DNA of 64,000 nucleotides from Anadara kagoshimensis (Eukaryota; Mollusca; Bivalvia; Arcoida; Arcidae). Under the pieces are notes generated by a model. That model saw only the letters and a list, made by a program, of their open reading frames with translations. It was not told where the DNA came from and did not search any database. Numbering within the stretch: the first letter of the stretch is position 1; each line of letters starts with the position of its first letter. This document shows, one piece after another, positions 45,093 to 56,189 of this stretch. The stretch spans positions 340,501 to 404,500 of the forward strand of contig JACFYK010000035.1 in NCBI GenBank assembly GCA_021292105.1, written 5' to 3'. The position numbers and the translations under genes were made by a program.

Positions 45093-46275
45093 GTACACAC
45101 ATGCATACAGACCCATACACACATGCATAAACAGACCCATACACACATGCATACAGGCATGCATGCAGGCCCATACACACATGCATAAACAGACCCATAC
45201 ACACATGCATACAGACTCATACACGCATGCATACAGGCCCATACACACATGCATAAACAGACCCATACACACATGCATAAACAGACCCATACACACATGC
45301 ATACAGACTCATACACGCATGCATGCAGGCCCATACACACATGCATAAACAGACCCATACACACATGCATACAGACTCGTACACGCATGCATACAGGCCC
45401 ATACACACATGCATAAACAAACCCATACACACATGCATAAACACCCATACACACATGCATACAGACTTGCACACATGCATACAGACTTGCACACATGCAT
45501 AAACAGACCCATACACGCATGCATACAGACTCATACACACATACATACAGGCCCATACACATATGCATACAGGCCCATACACATATGCATAAACAGACCC
45601 ATACACATATGCATAGACCCATACACACATGCATACAGGCCCATACACACATGCATACAGGCCCATACACACATGCATACAGGCCCATACACACATGCAT
45701 ACAGACCCATACACATACATACAGGCCCATACACACATGCATACAGACCCATACACACATGCATACAACCCATACACACATGCATACAGACCCATACACA
45801 CATGCATACAGACCCATACACACATGCATACAGGCCCATACACACATGCATACAGGCCCATACACACATGCATACAGGCCTATACACCTGCATACAGGCC
45901 CATACACACATGCATACAAACCCATACACACATGCATACAGACCCATACACACATGCATACAGACCCATACACACATGCATACAGGCCCATACACACATG
46001 CATACAGGCCCATACACACATACATACAAACCCATACACACATGCATACAGACCTTACACACATGCATACAGGCCCATACACACATGCATACAGGCCCAT
46101 ACACACATGCATACAGGCCCATACACACATACATACAGACCCTTGCAGACATGCATACAGACCCTTACACCTGAATTCAGGCCCATACACACATGCATAC
46201 AGACCCTTACACACATACATACAGACCCTTACACACATGCATAAACAGACACACACATAAAGACATACACACTTT
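45093..46275. repeat. 22-bp minisatellite, second array, about 53 copies
   Basis: Same unit as the array at 42546, here often in a 24-bp form with GCATAAACAGACCC. It sits inside the long-period repeat, after the first copy. Confidence 0.97.
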
Positions 46276-47072
46276 GTAGCCATAAATGTATTTATTTCTT
46301 CGTTCAATTCTTTTTACATTAGGTGCAATAATAAGATCATAGACCACGAGCAATGGAAATCTTTACTATTTATATAGTTACTTCCATTGATATGTTGGAA
46401 CTGGTTTTATAATATGCACAAATACTTTGTTATAGTAAAATGTAAATCATGCTGAGAAACATAGCCATTTCTGTTTACCATATGACATGTTTAAATTCTA
46501 GACCTGGAATAATGTATACATATGTTTTAATGTTTTTTTTACATACCAATATTTCATATACAATTTTATCAATTCTAACAAATTGCAAATTGCAATTACC
46601 GCGGGTTAATCATGCGCAGTAATAACTGGTCCGTTCCTGAAGACAGTTAACTTTGGCATAACTGTGTATCTGTAGGACCAGAAGGGTGTTTTTGGCGATC
46701 CAACTCTGGATATTAAAATCTAGACTTGGAATAATAACTGTCTCTCTTGAGACATGTTAACTAAATTCAGAACGCACCAAAAGGGTGCTTTTGGCAATCC
46801 AACTCTGGATGCTAAAATCTAGAATTGGAATAACAACTGTCTCTCTTGAGACATGTTAACTAATTCAGAACGCGGTTTTCCTTACATGGTTAACCATACA
46901 CAGCAGACACCATTTTGGAAATAAAGATAAAGGTTTAATTGGACATAATTTTCATCATATTCCAAGTCTAGGACACTGTTTCTTTTTTATGTTTTGTTGA
47001 ACTTATACAAAAGAATTTCAAACATAAAAATTACAAGAGTCACTTCTATCACTGTGAAAAAGAGGATTATAT

Positions 47073-47252
47073 TGGCCTTCCATTTCCAAGACAATACGAA
47101 AGGGTAGGGATTGTCTAATTGCTATCTATTTTCAAATGGAGATAACATAACCTACTGACTACAAGTGGGAGAATTTGATTAACTTGCCTCAAAAGAGACA
47201 GTTGAAACTGTTCTAGGCCTGGAACATCACTGAGATTTCAACTGAAACCTTA
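47073..47252. repeat. Left arm of a ~180-bp inverted repeat
   Basis: Reverse complement of 48959-49137: shared AATTGCTATCTATT, ACATAACCTA-TGACT, AACTTGCCTC and GAGATTTC-ACTGAAACCT. About 80% identical by eye. The arms enclose three copies of the long-period repeat. Confidence 0.85.
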
Positions 47253-48958
47253 AATTATTTCACAAAAACATAATAAAGATTTATATCAAATTCTAACAAA
47301 TTGCAAATTGCAATTACCGCGGGTTAATCATGCGCAGTAATAACTGGTCCGTTCCTGAAGACAGTTAACTTTGGCATAACTGTGTATCTGTAGGGACCAG
47401 AAGGGTGTTTTGGCAATCCAACTCTGGATATTAAAATCTAGACTTGGAATAATAACTGTCTCTCTTGAGACATGTTAACTAAATTCAGAACGCGGTTTCC
47501 TTACATGATTAACCATACACAGCACACACCATTTTGGAAATAAAGATAAAAGTTTAATTGGGTGTAATATTATAATCCAAGCCTGGAACACTTTTTTTAA
47601 ATTTTTTTTATTTTTCACACCTCTAAAGTTACATTTGACATCATTTCATAATATCCCAAGCCTAGAACCCTGTTTATGTTTTTTTTTTCAAACCTTAGAA
47701 AATGAGGTCATAGACTATGGACAATGTTAATGTGTTCATAATTTAAATAGTCCCATTGCCAATTGTAATATTTAATTTTTTTTTTTTTTTTTTGTCTTAT
47801 TATAGACACAAACTTTTTGGTCTACTAGAATGGAACTCAAATTGAAATATTGAGCGATTTCTGGTGACCATAAAGTTGTTCTAGACCTTGAATGATATAT
47901 ACCAATATTTATATAAAATTTTGTCAAATTCTAACAAATTGCAAATTGCAATTACCGCGGGTTAATCATGCGCAGTAATAACTGGTCCGTTCCTGAAGAC
48001 AGTTAACTTTGGCATAACTGTGTATCTGTAGGGACCAGAAGGGTGTTTTTGGCAATCCAACTCTGGATATTAAAATCTAGACTTGGAATAATAACTGTCT
48101 CTCTTGAGACATGTTAACTAAATTCAGAATGCACCAAAAGGGTGCTTTTGGCAATCCAACTCTGGATGTTAAAATCTAGAATTGGAATAACAACTGTCTC
48201 TCTTGAGACATGTTAACTAAATTCAGAACGCGGTTTCCTTACATGGTTAACCATACACAGCAGACACCATTTTTAATAAAGATAAAAGTTTCATTGGACA
48301 TAATTTTCATTACATTCAACATTAGAAAACTTTTTTTTTCAAACCTCAAAAATTTTAATCGGACATGATTTTTATTACATTCCAAGCCTAGAACACTTTT
48401 TCTATTTTTGTTTCTTTTTTCAAACCTCAGAAAATGAGGTCATAGACTATGGACAATGTTAATGTGTTCATAATTTAAATAGTCCCATTGCCAATTATAA
48501 TATGTAATGTTTTTTTTTTTTTTTTTTTTTTTTGTCTTATTATAGACACAAACTTTTTGGTCTATTAGAATGGAACTCAAATTGAAATATTGAGCGATTT
48601 CTGATGACCATAAAGTTGTTCTAGACCTGGAATGATATATACCAATATTTATATAAAATTTTGTCAAATTCTAACAAATTGCAAATTGCAATTACCGCGG
48701 GTTAATCATGCGCAGTAATAACTGGTCCGTTCCTGAAGACAGTTAACTTTGGCATAACTGTGTATCTGTAGGGACCAGAAGGGTGTTTTGGCAATCCAAC
48801 TCTGGATATTAAAATCTAGAATTGGAAAATAAATAACTGTCTCTCTTGAGACATGTTAACTAAATTCAGAACGCGGTTTCCTTACATGGTTAACCATACA
48901 CAGCACACACCATTTTTGCAATATATTATAAATCTTTAATTGTTTTCGAGAAGTAAGT

Positions 48959-49137
48959 TGAGGTTTCAGTCGAAATCTCAATGATATTTCAATCCTGGAA
49001 CAGTTTTAACTGTCTCTTCTGAGGCAAGTTAATCCAATTCTACCACTTTCAGTCATTAGGTTATGTAATCTTTTTTGAAGAATAGATAGCAATTGGACAA
49101 TCCTTCCCTTTCCTATTGTCTTGGAAAAGAAGGGCAA
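48959..49137. repeat. Right arm of the ~180-bp inverted repeat
   Basis: Inverted counterpart of 47073-47252 (AGGTTTCAGTCGAAATCTCA, GAGGCAAGTTAATCCAATTC, AATAGATAGCAATTGGACAA). Confidence 0.85.
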
Positions 49138-49239
49138 TGTAATGCCTCCTTTTCCCAATGTTATGAGTGGCCCAAGTTTTTATATTTCAAATTTATTTGT
49201 TTAAGTTTCAAAACCATGTTATTGTATTGTTGATAAGTT

Positions 49240-49495
49240 TGATGTCTCTGTGTCCAGGATTGCCCTGGATATATTTGATGTCTCATAGTTCCATGTTCCT
49301 TTCACACAATTTTGATTACACACATGGCGGGTGTAGCTAGCTAAACAGGAGGTGCTTAACCTTTCTGAGCACCCGGCCTCGCTTCCCAGGTGGAAGTTCA
49401 CGTGTCTAACCCAACTTGTCAGTTCCAAAGTTTTTACTTTGCTTCTGGATTGTGATTCGGACATGGATTAGTATGTTTGTTTTTGATTGATGTTT
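49240..49495. repeat. Dispersed repeat ending in a relative of the 61-bp satellite unit
   Basis: TATATTTGATGTCTCATAGT, GTGTAGCTAGCTAAACAGGA, GGTGCTTAACC and GAGCACCCGGCCTCGCTTCC match 53629-53760. It then continues through TTTTTACTTTGCTTCTGG into ATTGTGATTCGGACATGG-ATTAGTATGTTTGTTTTT, nearly the same as the first unit of the satellite at 1526. Confidence 0.8.
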
Positions 49496-49961
49496 TTTAT
49501 GATCAATGGTAATAAATATTTTTGTGTATTACCCGTGTTAGGAGTGACCCACGCTTTGTTTTAAATAATTTAATTGTATTTGTATTGTGTATGTTCATGA
49601 TATCAGTGTTTTGATATTGCATGGTTTTTTTTTCAATATTTTTTTCATTATGCTCATCTGCATGAAAAATTTATTTTATTTTTTTAAATTTTTTTATTAA
49701 CTTATTGGCTCTATTTATCATATAAACATAATATATTTATAAATGCTTGAATTCAAACAGTTGATTTGCACAATTGTATCAAAAACTTTTACATTTTTCT
49801 AATTTCATTCAGTAATAAATACTCAATTCTATTTTTGTGGGGAGGGTGGGGACAGGGGGCTTCCACATGAACATCACCATCCACACCATTTTTATGGCAA
49901 AAATATTTTGATTGTATGCATGTTTACGCATACTTGTGGAACTACATGTATAAATATAGGC
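49496..49961. other. Unannotated AT-rich DNA
   Basis: No gene or element I can support. Contains GGGGAGGGTGGGGACAGGGG at about 49840-49858. Confidence 0.45.
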
Positions 49962-49984
49962 CTAGTGCCAGTCCAAAGTTGGGA

Positions 49985-50287
49985 GCCATCATGGACCTAT
50001 TGTTATGGGATAGATTGTATGCATGTGAATTGCGAGTGTGTTTTATGGTCTGCCTTGCACCAGCTTGCACTCAGGGCAACTTTAAGGTGCTAGCTCACCA
50101 AGTCAGTATGTCAGACAAGCCTACCACTCCCCCAGTCACACACTGACACCAGTTGAACCAGTAATGGCCAATGGCAAGAAAAAAATGACTTTCTCACATG
50201 TAGTCTGAACGAGACTTGAACTAGAAGCAGTGAGAGACCCTGGATTTGGATACTGAGTTCGTATCCATTAGGCCACCGCAGTAGGGT
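49985..50287 (-). mobile_element. SINE with a tRNA-Arg-like head and 23-bp target-site duplications
   Basis: An exact 23-bp direct repeat (CTAGTGCCAGTCCAAAGTTG plus GGA) flanks it at 49962-49984 and 50288-50310. Read on the minus strand, the element starts ACCCTACTGCGGTGGCCTAA with an A box GTGGCCTAATGGATA, and has a B-box-like AGTTCAAGTCTCG about 50 bp later. This resembles tRNA-Arg. The body is about 303 bp and differs from the other SINE family in the window. No functional tRNA: the anticodon arm is degenerate. Confidence 0.85.
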
Positions 50288-50397
50288 CTAGTGCCAGTCC
50301 AAAGTTGGGAATTTTAATCAGTCTGGTCTTTGTATTTGTGTACTGATTGTCTTTTCTTCATTAATGTTTTAGTTTGTGAAGTCTCTTGTTTTAGGCC

Positions 50398-50935
50398 TTT
50401 TGGAAATTTGACTTCAATGTCAGAATTTTGTCCTTTCAGCATCTTGATCCCAGCACCTCTGATGAGGAAGTGGATTCAAACACATGTATACAGTGTTGTT
50501 AAAATAACCTTGGCTTGTTGATGTATAACAAAATTAAAATATTTGGTGTATATAATTATATATATACATTTGTTTTATCGAAGATCAAATAGTGACAACT
50601 TACCCATTACTAAAACGCAAACACTACTAATACAATAAAATGTCCAAGTGCTAATCTTTTTACCGGTAACTTTGCATACCATCTATCTCCTTTTTCTATA
50701 AACAGCACTATTTTCATACCCATAACATTTACGTCGTTATTTGTAAAGGGGTATTTTACCCTCTTCGAGAACATACTAAATTTATATTGGTTTTTATCAA
50801 ATACATCAATATACCAATCGTTATTTGATACAACACTGTACACATGTGTCTGAATCCATTTCTTCATTAGAACCGTTGAGGTCAAACTGTTCAGGGGACA
50901 TACAAACCACTGAAATTCTTCCTGTATTTGTATTT
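50398..50935. repeat. Dispersed foldback family, copy 2
   Basis: Left arm about 50398-50506 (GATGAGGAAGTGGATTCAAA, CACATGTATACAGTGTTGT) and right arm about 50822-50930 are inverted copies; on opposite strands both can encode KWIQTHVYSVV. The interior includes TATTTGTAAAGGGGTATTTT, shared with copy 1 at 40549-41320. The small frames at 50330-50521 (+) and 50610-50942 (-) are explained by this repeat. Confidence 0.75.
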
Positions 50936-51274
50936 TGTACAAACTACAGCATTGAAGGAGCTAGGACAAACAGTAGACAAGTTCAGGGGCCAGGTTGTGA
51001 TAAAACTTCCAACTTTGTTGAGACATACCTTAACAACAAAGTGTACTTCATTTATAGCTAAAAAGTAACATTTCACAAAGTAATGTGAAAGAATAAATAA
51101 CAATAAAAGTCTTTTCAGTTTTGTATTTGACAAAAACTACACCAATAAGAGAACTGACTAGTAAAACTACCTGGGTACCATGTTTTGATTAATTTCAGAA
51201 CACTAGACACAGCTCACTGTCACTAATATGTATTTCATCAAATTCAATATTCCTTTGATTACAAACATACCTTT

Positions 51275-52085
51275 CAGTAGCACCCAGTCTCACTTCCCTG
51301 GTGAAAGTTCAGGTGTTTTACCTAAATTGCTATTTTCAAAGTTTTTACTGTGCTTTTGTGATTGTGGTTTGGACATGGAGAGTAGATCATCGTCAGGGAG
51401 AAGAGGACCTTGCAGTTCTGTGAAAGTGCCTGTTAAATCGCCCAGTTCATAGTTAGGGAGTACATGTTCATCATGGAAAGTGCCTGCGGAACCTGGTAAG
51501 TCAGGGAGTAGTGGTGCTGCAAGGTGCCTTGAATTTTTGGATTGTGGTTTGGACATGGACTGGCACTTTGCTTTTTGGATTGTGGTTTAGACATGGATTG
51601 GCACCTGGTGTCACTTCCTTTGTGAAAATTCAGGGATTCAATTAAATTTTGGGATTGTGGTTTGGACATGGTTTGGCAAAAATGATATTTTTTTGTCTTT
51701 TACCTTCAAGCAAGTCCTTTTTTGTATTTTCAATAATTTACATAATTTTAATATCTTTTTTTTAATTTTAGTATTTTGTTTTTGAGGTTTTTTGATAGGT
51801 GGGAGGGAGGGGGGCTCAGTAAAACTTCATTACTCCAAGAAGGTACTCTAGACCAGTTAGTGTAGTTCAGGCTGTTGAGCGTAAACCACACGATAGTTCC
51901 AGACCCTTATCGTCATCGTCAGGGAGTAGAGGACCTTGCAGTTCTGTGAAAGTGCCTGTTAAATCGCCCAGTTCATAGTTAGGGAGTACATGTTTATCAT
52001 GGAAAGTGCCTGCGGAACCTGGGAAGTCGGGAGTAGTGGAGGCTGCAAGCCACCTAATTTTTTTGGATTGTGGTTTTAGTGTCAT
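51275..52085 (-). repeat. Duplicated ~170-bp segment and repeated MSKPQS-encoding motif
   Basis: 51389-51530 and 51905-52045 are near-identical direct copies. On the minus strand both stay open and encode PGSAGTFHD(E/K)HVLPNYELG followed by DLTGTFTELQGPLLPDDD. A motif GATTGTGGTTTGGACATG (minus strand MSKPQS) occurs at about 51358, 51540, 51583 and 51654, and in part at 52064. Flanking CACTTCCCTGGTGAAAGTTC relates it to the dispersed repeats at 49.3 and 53.7 kb. Either a repeat with fortuitous frames or exons of an unrecognised gene; the first is likelier. Confidence 0.6.
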
Positions 52086-52800
52086 ATTTTTTGCAATATC
52101 AAAATTATGCCATTTTATAATTTTTGTGCAATATCACAATTCCAATTTACATTTTTGTGCAATATCAAAATTATGCGAAGTAATAATTTTTGTGTGTAAT
52201 AAGTAAATTCCTATCATTTCACCTATACTTAGGAGGTTAATTGTTTTAATAGTGTATACAATGTTTTTTCCATATTTTTTTTCCATTTAGAGGGGGGAGG
52301 GTCTTGATAAAATTCCATTACTCCATAATGCAATTTTTTTTAATAATTTTTTTTTTCATAAATTTTTTCATAGTTTAGAGCTAAAGTTTTCTCAAGAAAT
52401 TTAAATATTTTTATTGTTATTTGCAATATCATAATTTTGCCATAAACCTCATATATGTAACTGCAAGTAATTGTTCCTAGTTGATTTAATTTTTTAGTAA
52501 AAAAAAGTAATTGTTTATATTGTGTTTTACATTTTCGGACGAAGTCCACGTCCCACACTTAGAAAGGCGCTGAATTGCTATTGGACACAGGTTTACAGAG
52601 GTTTTTTCCCATAGGGTTTATCTCTGAAGTTTCCTGGGCGTCGCGTTCTTTTGTAAAGTGTTTTTGATTAATATAGTTTATTTATACATCTGTATGTTAA
52701 CTATAAAACAAAACTGTATGTACACTTGGTAAATAACTGTAAAACAATAAATGATCGCTTTGTATTTAATCCTCCATCTTGTATTTTATCAGATTCACTG
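52086..52800. other. Unannotated AT-rich DNA
   Basis: 52100-52180 holds three loose copies of TTTTTGTGCAATATCA(A/C)AATT. Otherwise no feature I can support. Confidence 0.45.
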
Positions 52801-52801
52801 A

Positions 52802-53013
52802 AGTAGACTCCATCATGTAATGAAAATTTTGAATTTGGTCTGAATTTCTCTAAAAATATTTTAATTGATTCTGGATTTTTCTTTCACCAAAAATTTGGGC
52901 CTGAATTTTACTGAAAATTCTAAATTCATTCTGAAAATGTAAAAAAAAAATCAATGTATGATGACACTGGCAAAATTCAGTTTATAATTCTGTTTATCAT
53001 GATGGAGTCTTCT
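52802..53013. mobile_element. Small inverted-repeat element
   Basis: AGTAGACTCCATCATG (52802-52817) is answered by CATGATGGAGTCTTCT (52998-53013). About 212 bp, AT-rich. The right end with its flank recurs at 56190-56262. Confidence 0.55.
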
Positions 53014-53388
53014 TACACTGACACAATTGTGTATGATACAGCCTACAGATTTAAGATAGGATCAGCAAATCTCACTTAAAATCGTATCTCGATGTGAAAA
53101 TGCCCCTTCCATGTCCTTCCTTTCCAACCCCACTGGCAAACTGACACCAGAGAAAATACATCAAACACTGTATCAGAAGAAACATTCAGGAAGAAAAAAT
53201 ATTTACAATTTTTACGTCAACTCTTGTACCAGGAATATTTCTTCTCGGGGCCCAATTTCTTATTTCCCTTGGTGCACTTTCCCTACAGACATACCATGAA
53301 AATTTCTTGCTGCCAAATAGTTTAGAAGATCAAAACCATAAAAGTTTCCTAGCACTAATGTATCTTCTAAAACAGTAGTTGATCTGCC
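53014..53388. other. Unannotated DNA
   Basis: Begins with CACTGACACAATTGTGTATG, shared with 56.2 kb. A 62-codon frame (53111-53299) has no recognisable content. Confidence 0.4.
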
Positions 53389-53389
53389 A

Positions 53390-53563
53390 GGAGCCAGTTG
53401 TTTGAAGTTCTGTTAGCTTAACCAAATGGTTAGTGAAATTTAAAAAAAAATTAGAATGAAAAATATTTGTTAAAGACAGTGTTGACTTTAATTGCTTCCT
53501 TTGATTGAATGCAATTGATTTTCAACATCTGGATAAGCTAAAAGCTTTGAACAACCAGTTCCT
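53390..53563. mobile_element. Small inverted-repeat element (MITE-like)
   Basis: Left end GGAGCCAGTTGTTTGAAG with TGTTAGCTTAACC and, inverted, the right end GGAACTGGTTGTTCAAAG with TTTTAGCTTATCC. About 174 bp with an AT-rich interior and no coding frame. Confidence 0.75.
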
Positions 53564-53619
53564 GTTTAGTCTGACTTCAGTGACCAAGTGGTCTAAAGCT
53601 TATCTCATTGCCTATCACT

Positions 53620-53885
53620 CTATTGCCTGGATATATTTGATGTCCCATAGTTCCTTTTGATTACACACGTGGCAGGTGTGGCTAGCTAAACAGGAGGTGC
53701 TTATCCTTCCAGAGCACCCGGCCTCACTTCCCTGGTGGAAGTTTACGTTTCTAACCTTTATCAATTCACTTGTGGAAGAGTGATGTTCTCTGGGCACTCT
53801 GGTTTCCTCCACCATCATCAAAATGACCACATATAAGTGAAATAATTGACTGTGGTGTAAAACTCCATTGATAAGTAAAATATAT
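53620..53885 (+). mobile_element. SINE-like dispersed repeat with central core and tail
   Basis: Left half matches 49250-49400 (TATATTTGATGTCCCATAGT, GGCTAGCTAAACAGGAGGTG, GAGCACCCGGCCTCACTTCC). Right half has TCTCTGGGCACTCTGGTTTC-CTCCACCATCA and the tail ATATAAGTGAAATAATTGAC with GGTGTAAAACTCC. The central CTCTGG(G)-CTCCACCA core is the same one amplified in the arrays at 30.8-36.2 and 54.2-55.5 kb. I believe it is related to a conserved central domain shared by several molluscan SINE families, but cannot check. Confidence 0.65.
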
Positions 53886-54022
53886 AGCTAAACAGATATT
53901 ATACAGTGACTATTTGATAAGATAGTAATAGGTATAAGGTCCCAACGCTCCACTTTTGTTAGGTGGTGTTGTAGTTGTCTTCAAATGGATCCCGTGGGAT
54001 GCTGGTGTTAAGTGTTGAGAGA

Positions 54023-54118
54023 CAGTATGTAATAAGGTTATAAACACCAAACCACCAAAAACACGGAATAAAGCAGTTGTCTTTTAAATGTTGGTGTTTA
54101 TTACCTTATTACATACAG
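54023..54118. repeat. 96-bp hairpin
   Basis: CAGTATGTAATAAGGTTATA with AACACCAA (54023-54050) is the inverted partner of 54091-54118 with one or two differences, around a ~40-base loop. Confidence 0.9.
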
Positions 54119-54149
54119 TGACTATTTGTAAAACAACTCCATATAGTTT

Positions 54150-55487
54150 CCATCTCGGTGGTCTAAGGTGTGTGGTTACGGATCATCTCGGTGGTTACGG
54201 ATCACTGCCTTTACACACCTAGGTTTGATTCTCAATCGGGGCACATCATAGTGTGAGAAAGTTTGATTGCTGATTATCGGAGGTTTTCTCTGGGTACTCT
54301 GGTTTTCTCCACCATCACAGAACTATGACAGCTTTGATATACTGTAAATTGCTGATTATCGGAGGTTTTCTCTGGATACTCTGATTTTCTCCACCATCAC
54401 AGAACTATGACAGCTTTGATATACTGTAAATTGCTGATTATCGGAGGTTTTCTCTGGGTACTCTGGTTTTCTCCACCATCACAGAACTATGACAGCTTTG
54501 ATATACTGTAAATTGCTGATTATCGGAGGTTTTCTCTGGGTACTCTGGTTTTCTCCACCATCACAGAACTATGACAGCTTTGATATACTGTAAATTGCTG
54601 ATTATCGGAGGTTTTCTCTGGGTACTCTGGTTTTCTCCACCATCACAGAACTATGACAGCTTTGATATACTGTAAATTGCTGATTATCGGAGGTTTTCTC
54701 TGGATACTCTGGTTTTCTCCACCATCACAGAACTATGACAGCTTTGATATACTGTAAATTGCTGATTATCGGAGGTTTTCTCTGGGTACTCTGGTTTTCT
54801 CCACCATCACAGAACTATGACAGCTTTGATATACTGTAAATTGCTGATTATCGGAGGTTTTCTCTGGATACTCTGGTTTTCTCCACCATCACAGAACTAT
54901 GACAGCTTTGATATACTGTAAATTGCTGATTATCGGAGGTTTTCTCTGGATACTCTGATTTTCTCCACCATCACAGAACTATGACAGCTTTGATATACTG
55001 TAAATTGCTGATTATCGGAGGTTTTCTCTGGGTACTCTGATTTTCTCCACCATCACAGAACTATGACAGCTTTGATATACTGTAAATTGCTGATTATCGG
55101 AGGTTTTCTCTGGATACTCTGGTTTTCTCCACCATCACAGAACTATGACAGCTTTGATATACTGTAAATTGCTGATTATCGGAGGTTTTCTCTGGGTACT
55201 CTGATTTTCTCCACCATCACAGAACTATGACAGCTTTGATATACTGTAAATTGCTGATTATCGGAGGTTTTCTCTGGATACTCTGGTTTTCTCCACCATC
55301 ACAGAACCATGACAGCTTTGATATACTGTAAATTGCTGATTATCGGAGGTTTTCTCTGGGTACTCTGGTTTTCTCCACCATCACAGAACTATGACAGCTT
55401 TGATATACTGTAAATTGCTGATTATCGGAGGTTTTCTCTGGGTACTCTGGTTTTCTCCACCATCACAGAACCATGACAGCTTTGATA
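54150..55487 (+). mobile_element. SINE with an internal 82-bp tandem expansion, about 15 copies
   Basis: A tRNA-like head at about 54152-54240 (CGGTGGTCTAAGGTGTGTGG, then a B-box-like AGGTTTGATTCTCAATCGGG) leads into units of 82 bp: CTGATTATCGGAGGTTTTCT, CTGGGTACTCTGGTTTTCTC, CACCATCACAGAACTATGAC, AGCTTTGATATACTGTAAAT, TG. Units are almost identical (GGGTACT/GGATACT and CTGG/CTGA variants). The array stops at an inverted-repeat element whose end shares TACTGTAAATTG with every unit. Confidence 0.85.
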
Positions 55488-55658
55488 TACTGGAAATTGG
55501 GAAATTTTTGCGATCGTTTTATTTTGGCGTAAATTTGCAAGTGAAACAAGTCACGAAAATAAGTTTCCTGAAAAAATATGCAGTAGTTAAAATTATAACT
55601 ACAAAGTTGCGAATAAATATTAAAGTGGGATGATGCGAAAATTTCCCAATCTACAGTA
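55488..55658. mobile_element. Small inverted-repeat element (MITE-like)
   Basis: Left end TACTGGAAATTGGGAAATTT-TTGCG and, inverted, right end TACTGTAGATTGGGAAATTT-TCGCA. 171 bp. The interior has CGCGA/CACGAAAAT motifs. Relic relatives may lie at 9640-9810 and 24.1-24.5 kb. Confidence 0.8.
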
Positions 55659-56189
55659 AGTGAACGAATCTTGACTGGGGCATAAGACAACATTATTCTA
55701 CTCTAATCTATATAATGTTAGGTCTATATAATATTAAGTTGTTTCCATTCATGGTAAACAAAAATTCCATTGCCTAGTAATTTCTGAGAAATTCCTCACT
55801 ATTTTAGTAAATTTGTTAAAAAATAATTTAAAAAAGAACTATTTTCACAAATTATGGAAATGGTTACTAATATTAAATTTGTGATAATTTATAAAGATTA
55901 CCAGTATAAAGTCAATCTTCTATGTAGCTATGATAAAATATTTTTTGTTTGTCACTGATTTAAAAAGTTGGTATATTACAGAATATATTTGTTCCGAAAA
56001 ATGATAAGATGTTTTTAAAGCAGGACTTTTTCTGATTTTTTAAAAAGTGGTCAGGGCCATGACTTTGGGGATTTAGCATACTTAGCCTAATTCTATAAAA
56101 ATTGGGAATTTCAAATATAAAAATCAAGTTATTTCATTTACATGTATAAAGAAATGATAATTTATATCATCCAAAGTGTAAATAAAATT
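55659..56189. other. Unannotated AT-rich DNA
   Basis: No feature I can support. Confidence 0.5.

Larger units (their letters stand above)
44800..48935. repeat. Long-period repeat, five copies of a 640-740-bp unit
   Basis: Copies start AATTCTAACAAATTGCAAAT at 44800, 46571, 47289, 47927 and 48667. The shared first 250-340 bp include TACCGCGGGTTAATCATGCG, ACAGTTAACTTTGGCATAAC, AATCCAACTCTGGATATTAA and TGGTTAACCATACACAGCA. Some copies have an internal duplication (GGACCAGAAGGGTG and GCACCAAAAGGGTG blocks). Spacers with GAGGTCATAGACTATGGACA and a poly-T are also shared between copies 3-4 and 4-5. The first gap is widened by the second 22-bp array. Confidence 0.9.

Noticed and set aside
42547-46307. 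Long His/Thr/Tyr-rich or Cys/Met/Val-rich frames on both strands
   Set aside because: A 22-bp unit without stops reads through in every frame. The same peptide appears in all three forward frames, which is an artefact of the period.
44800-48935. Long direct repeats as LTRs of a retroelement
   Set aside because: Five copies at irregular spacing, no coding sequence between any pair, and no primer-binding or polypurine site I could see.
50210-50285. Possible tRNA-Arg gene on the minus strand
   Set aside because: The anticodon and T arms do not fold properly, and exact 23-bp duplications show it is the head of a SINE.
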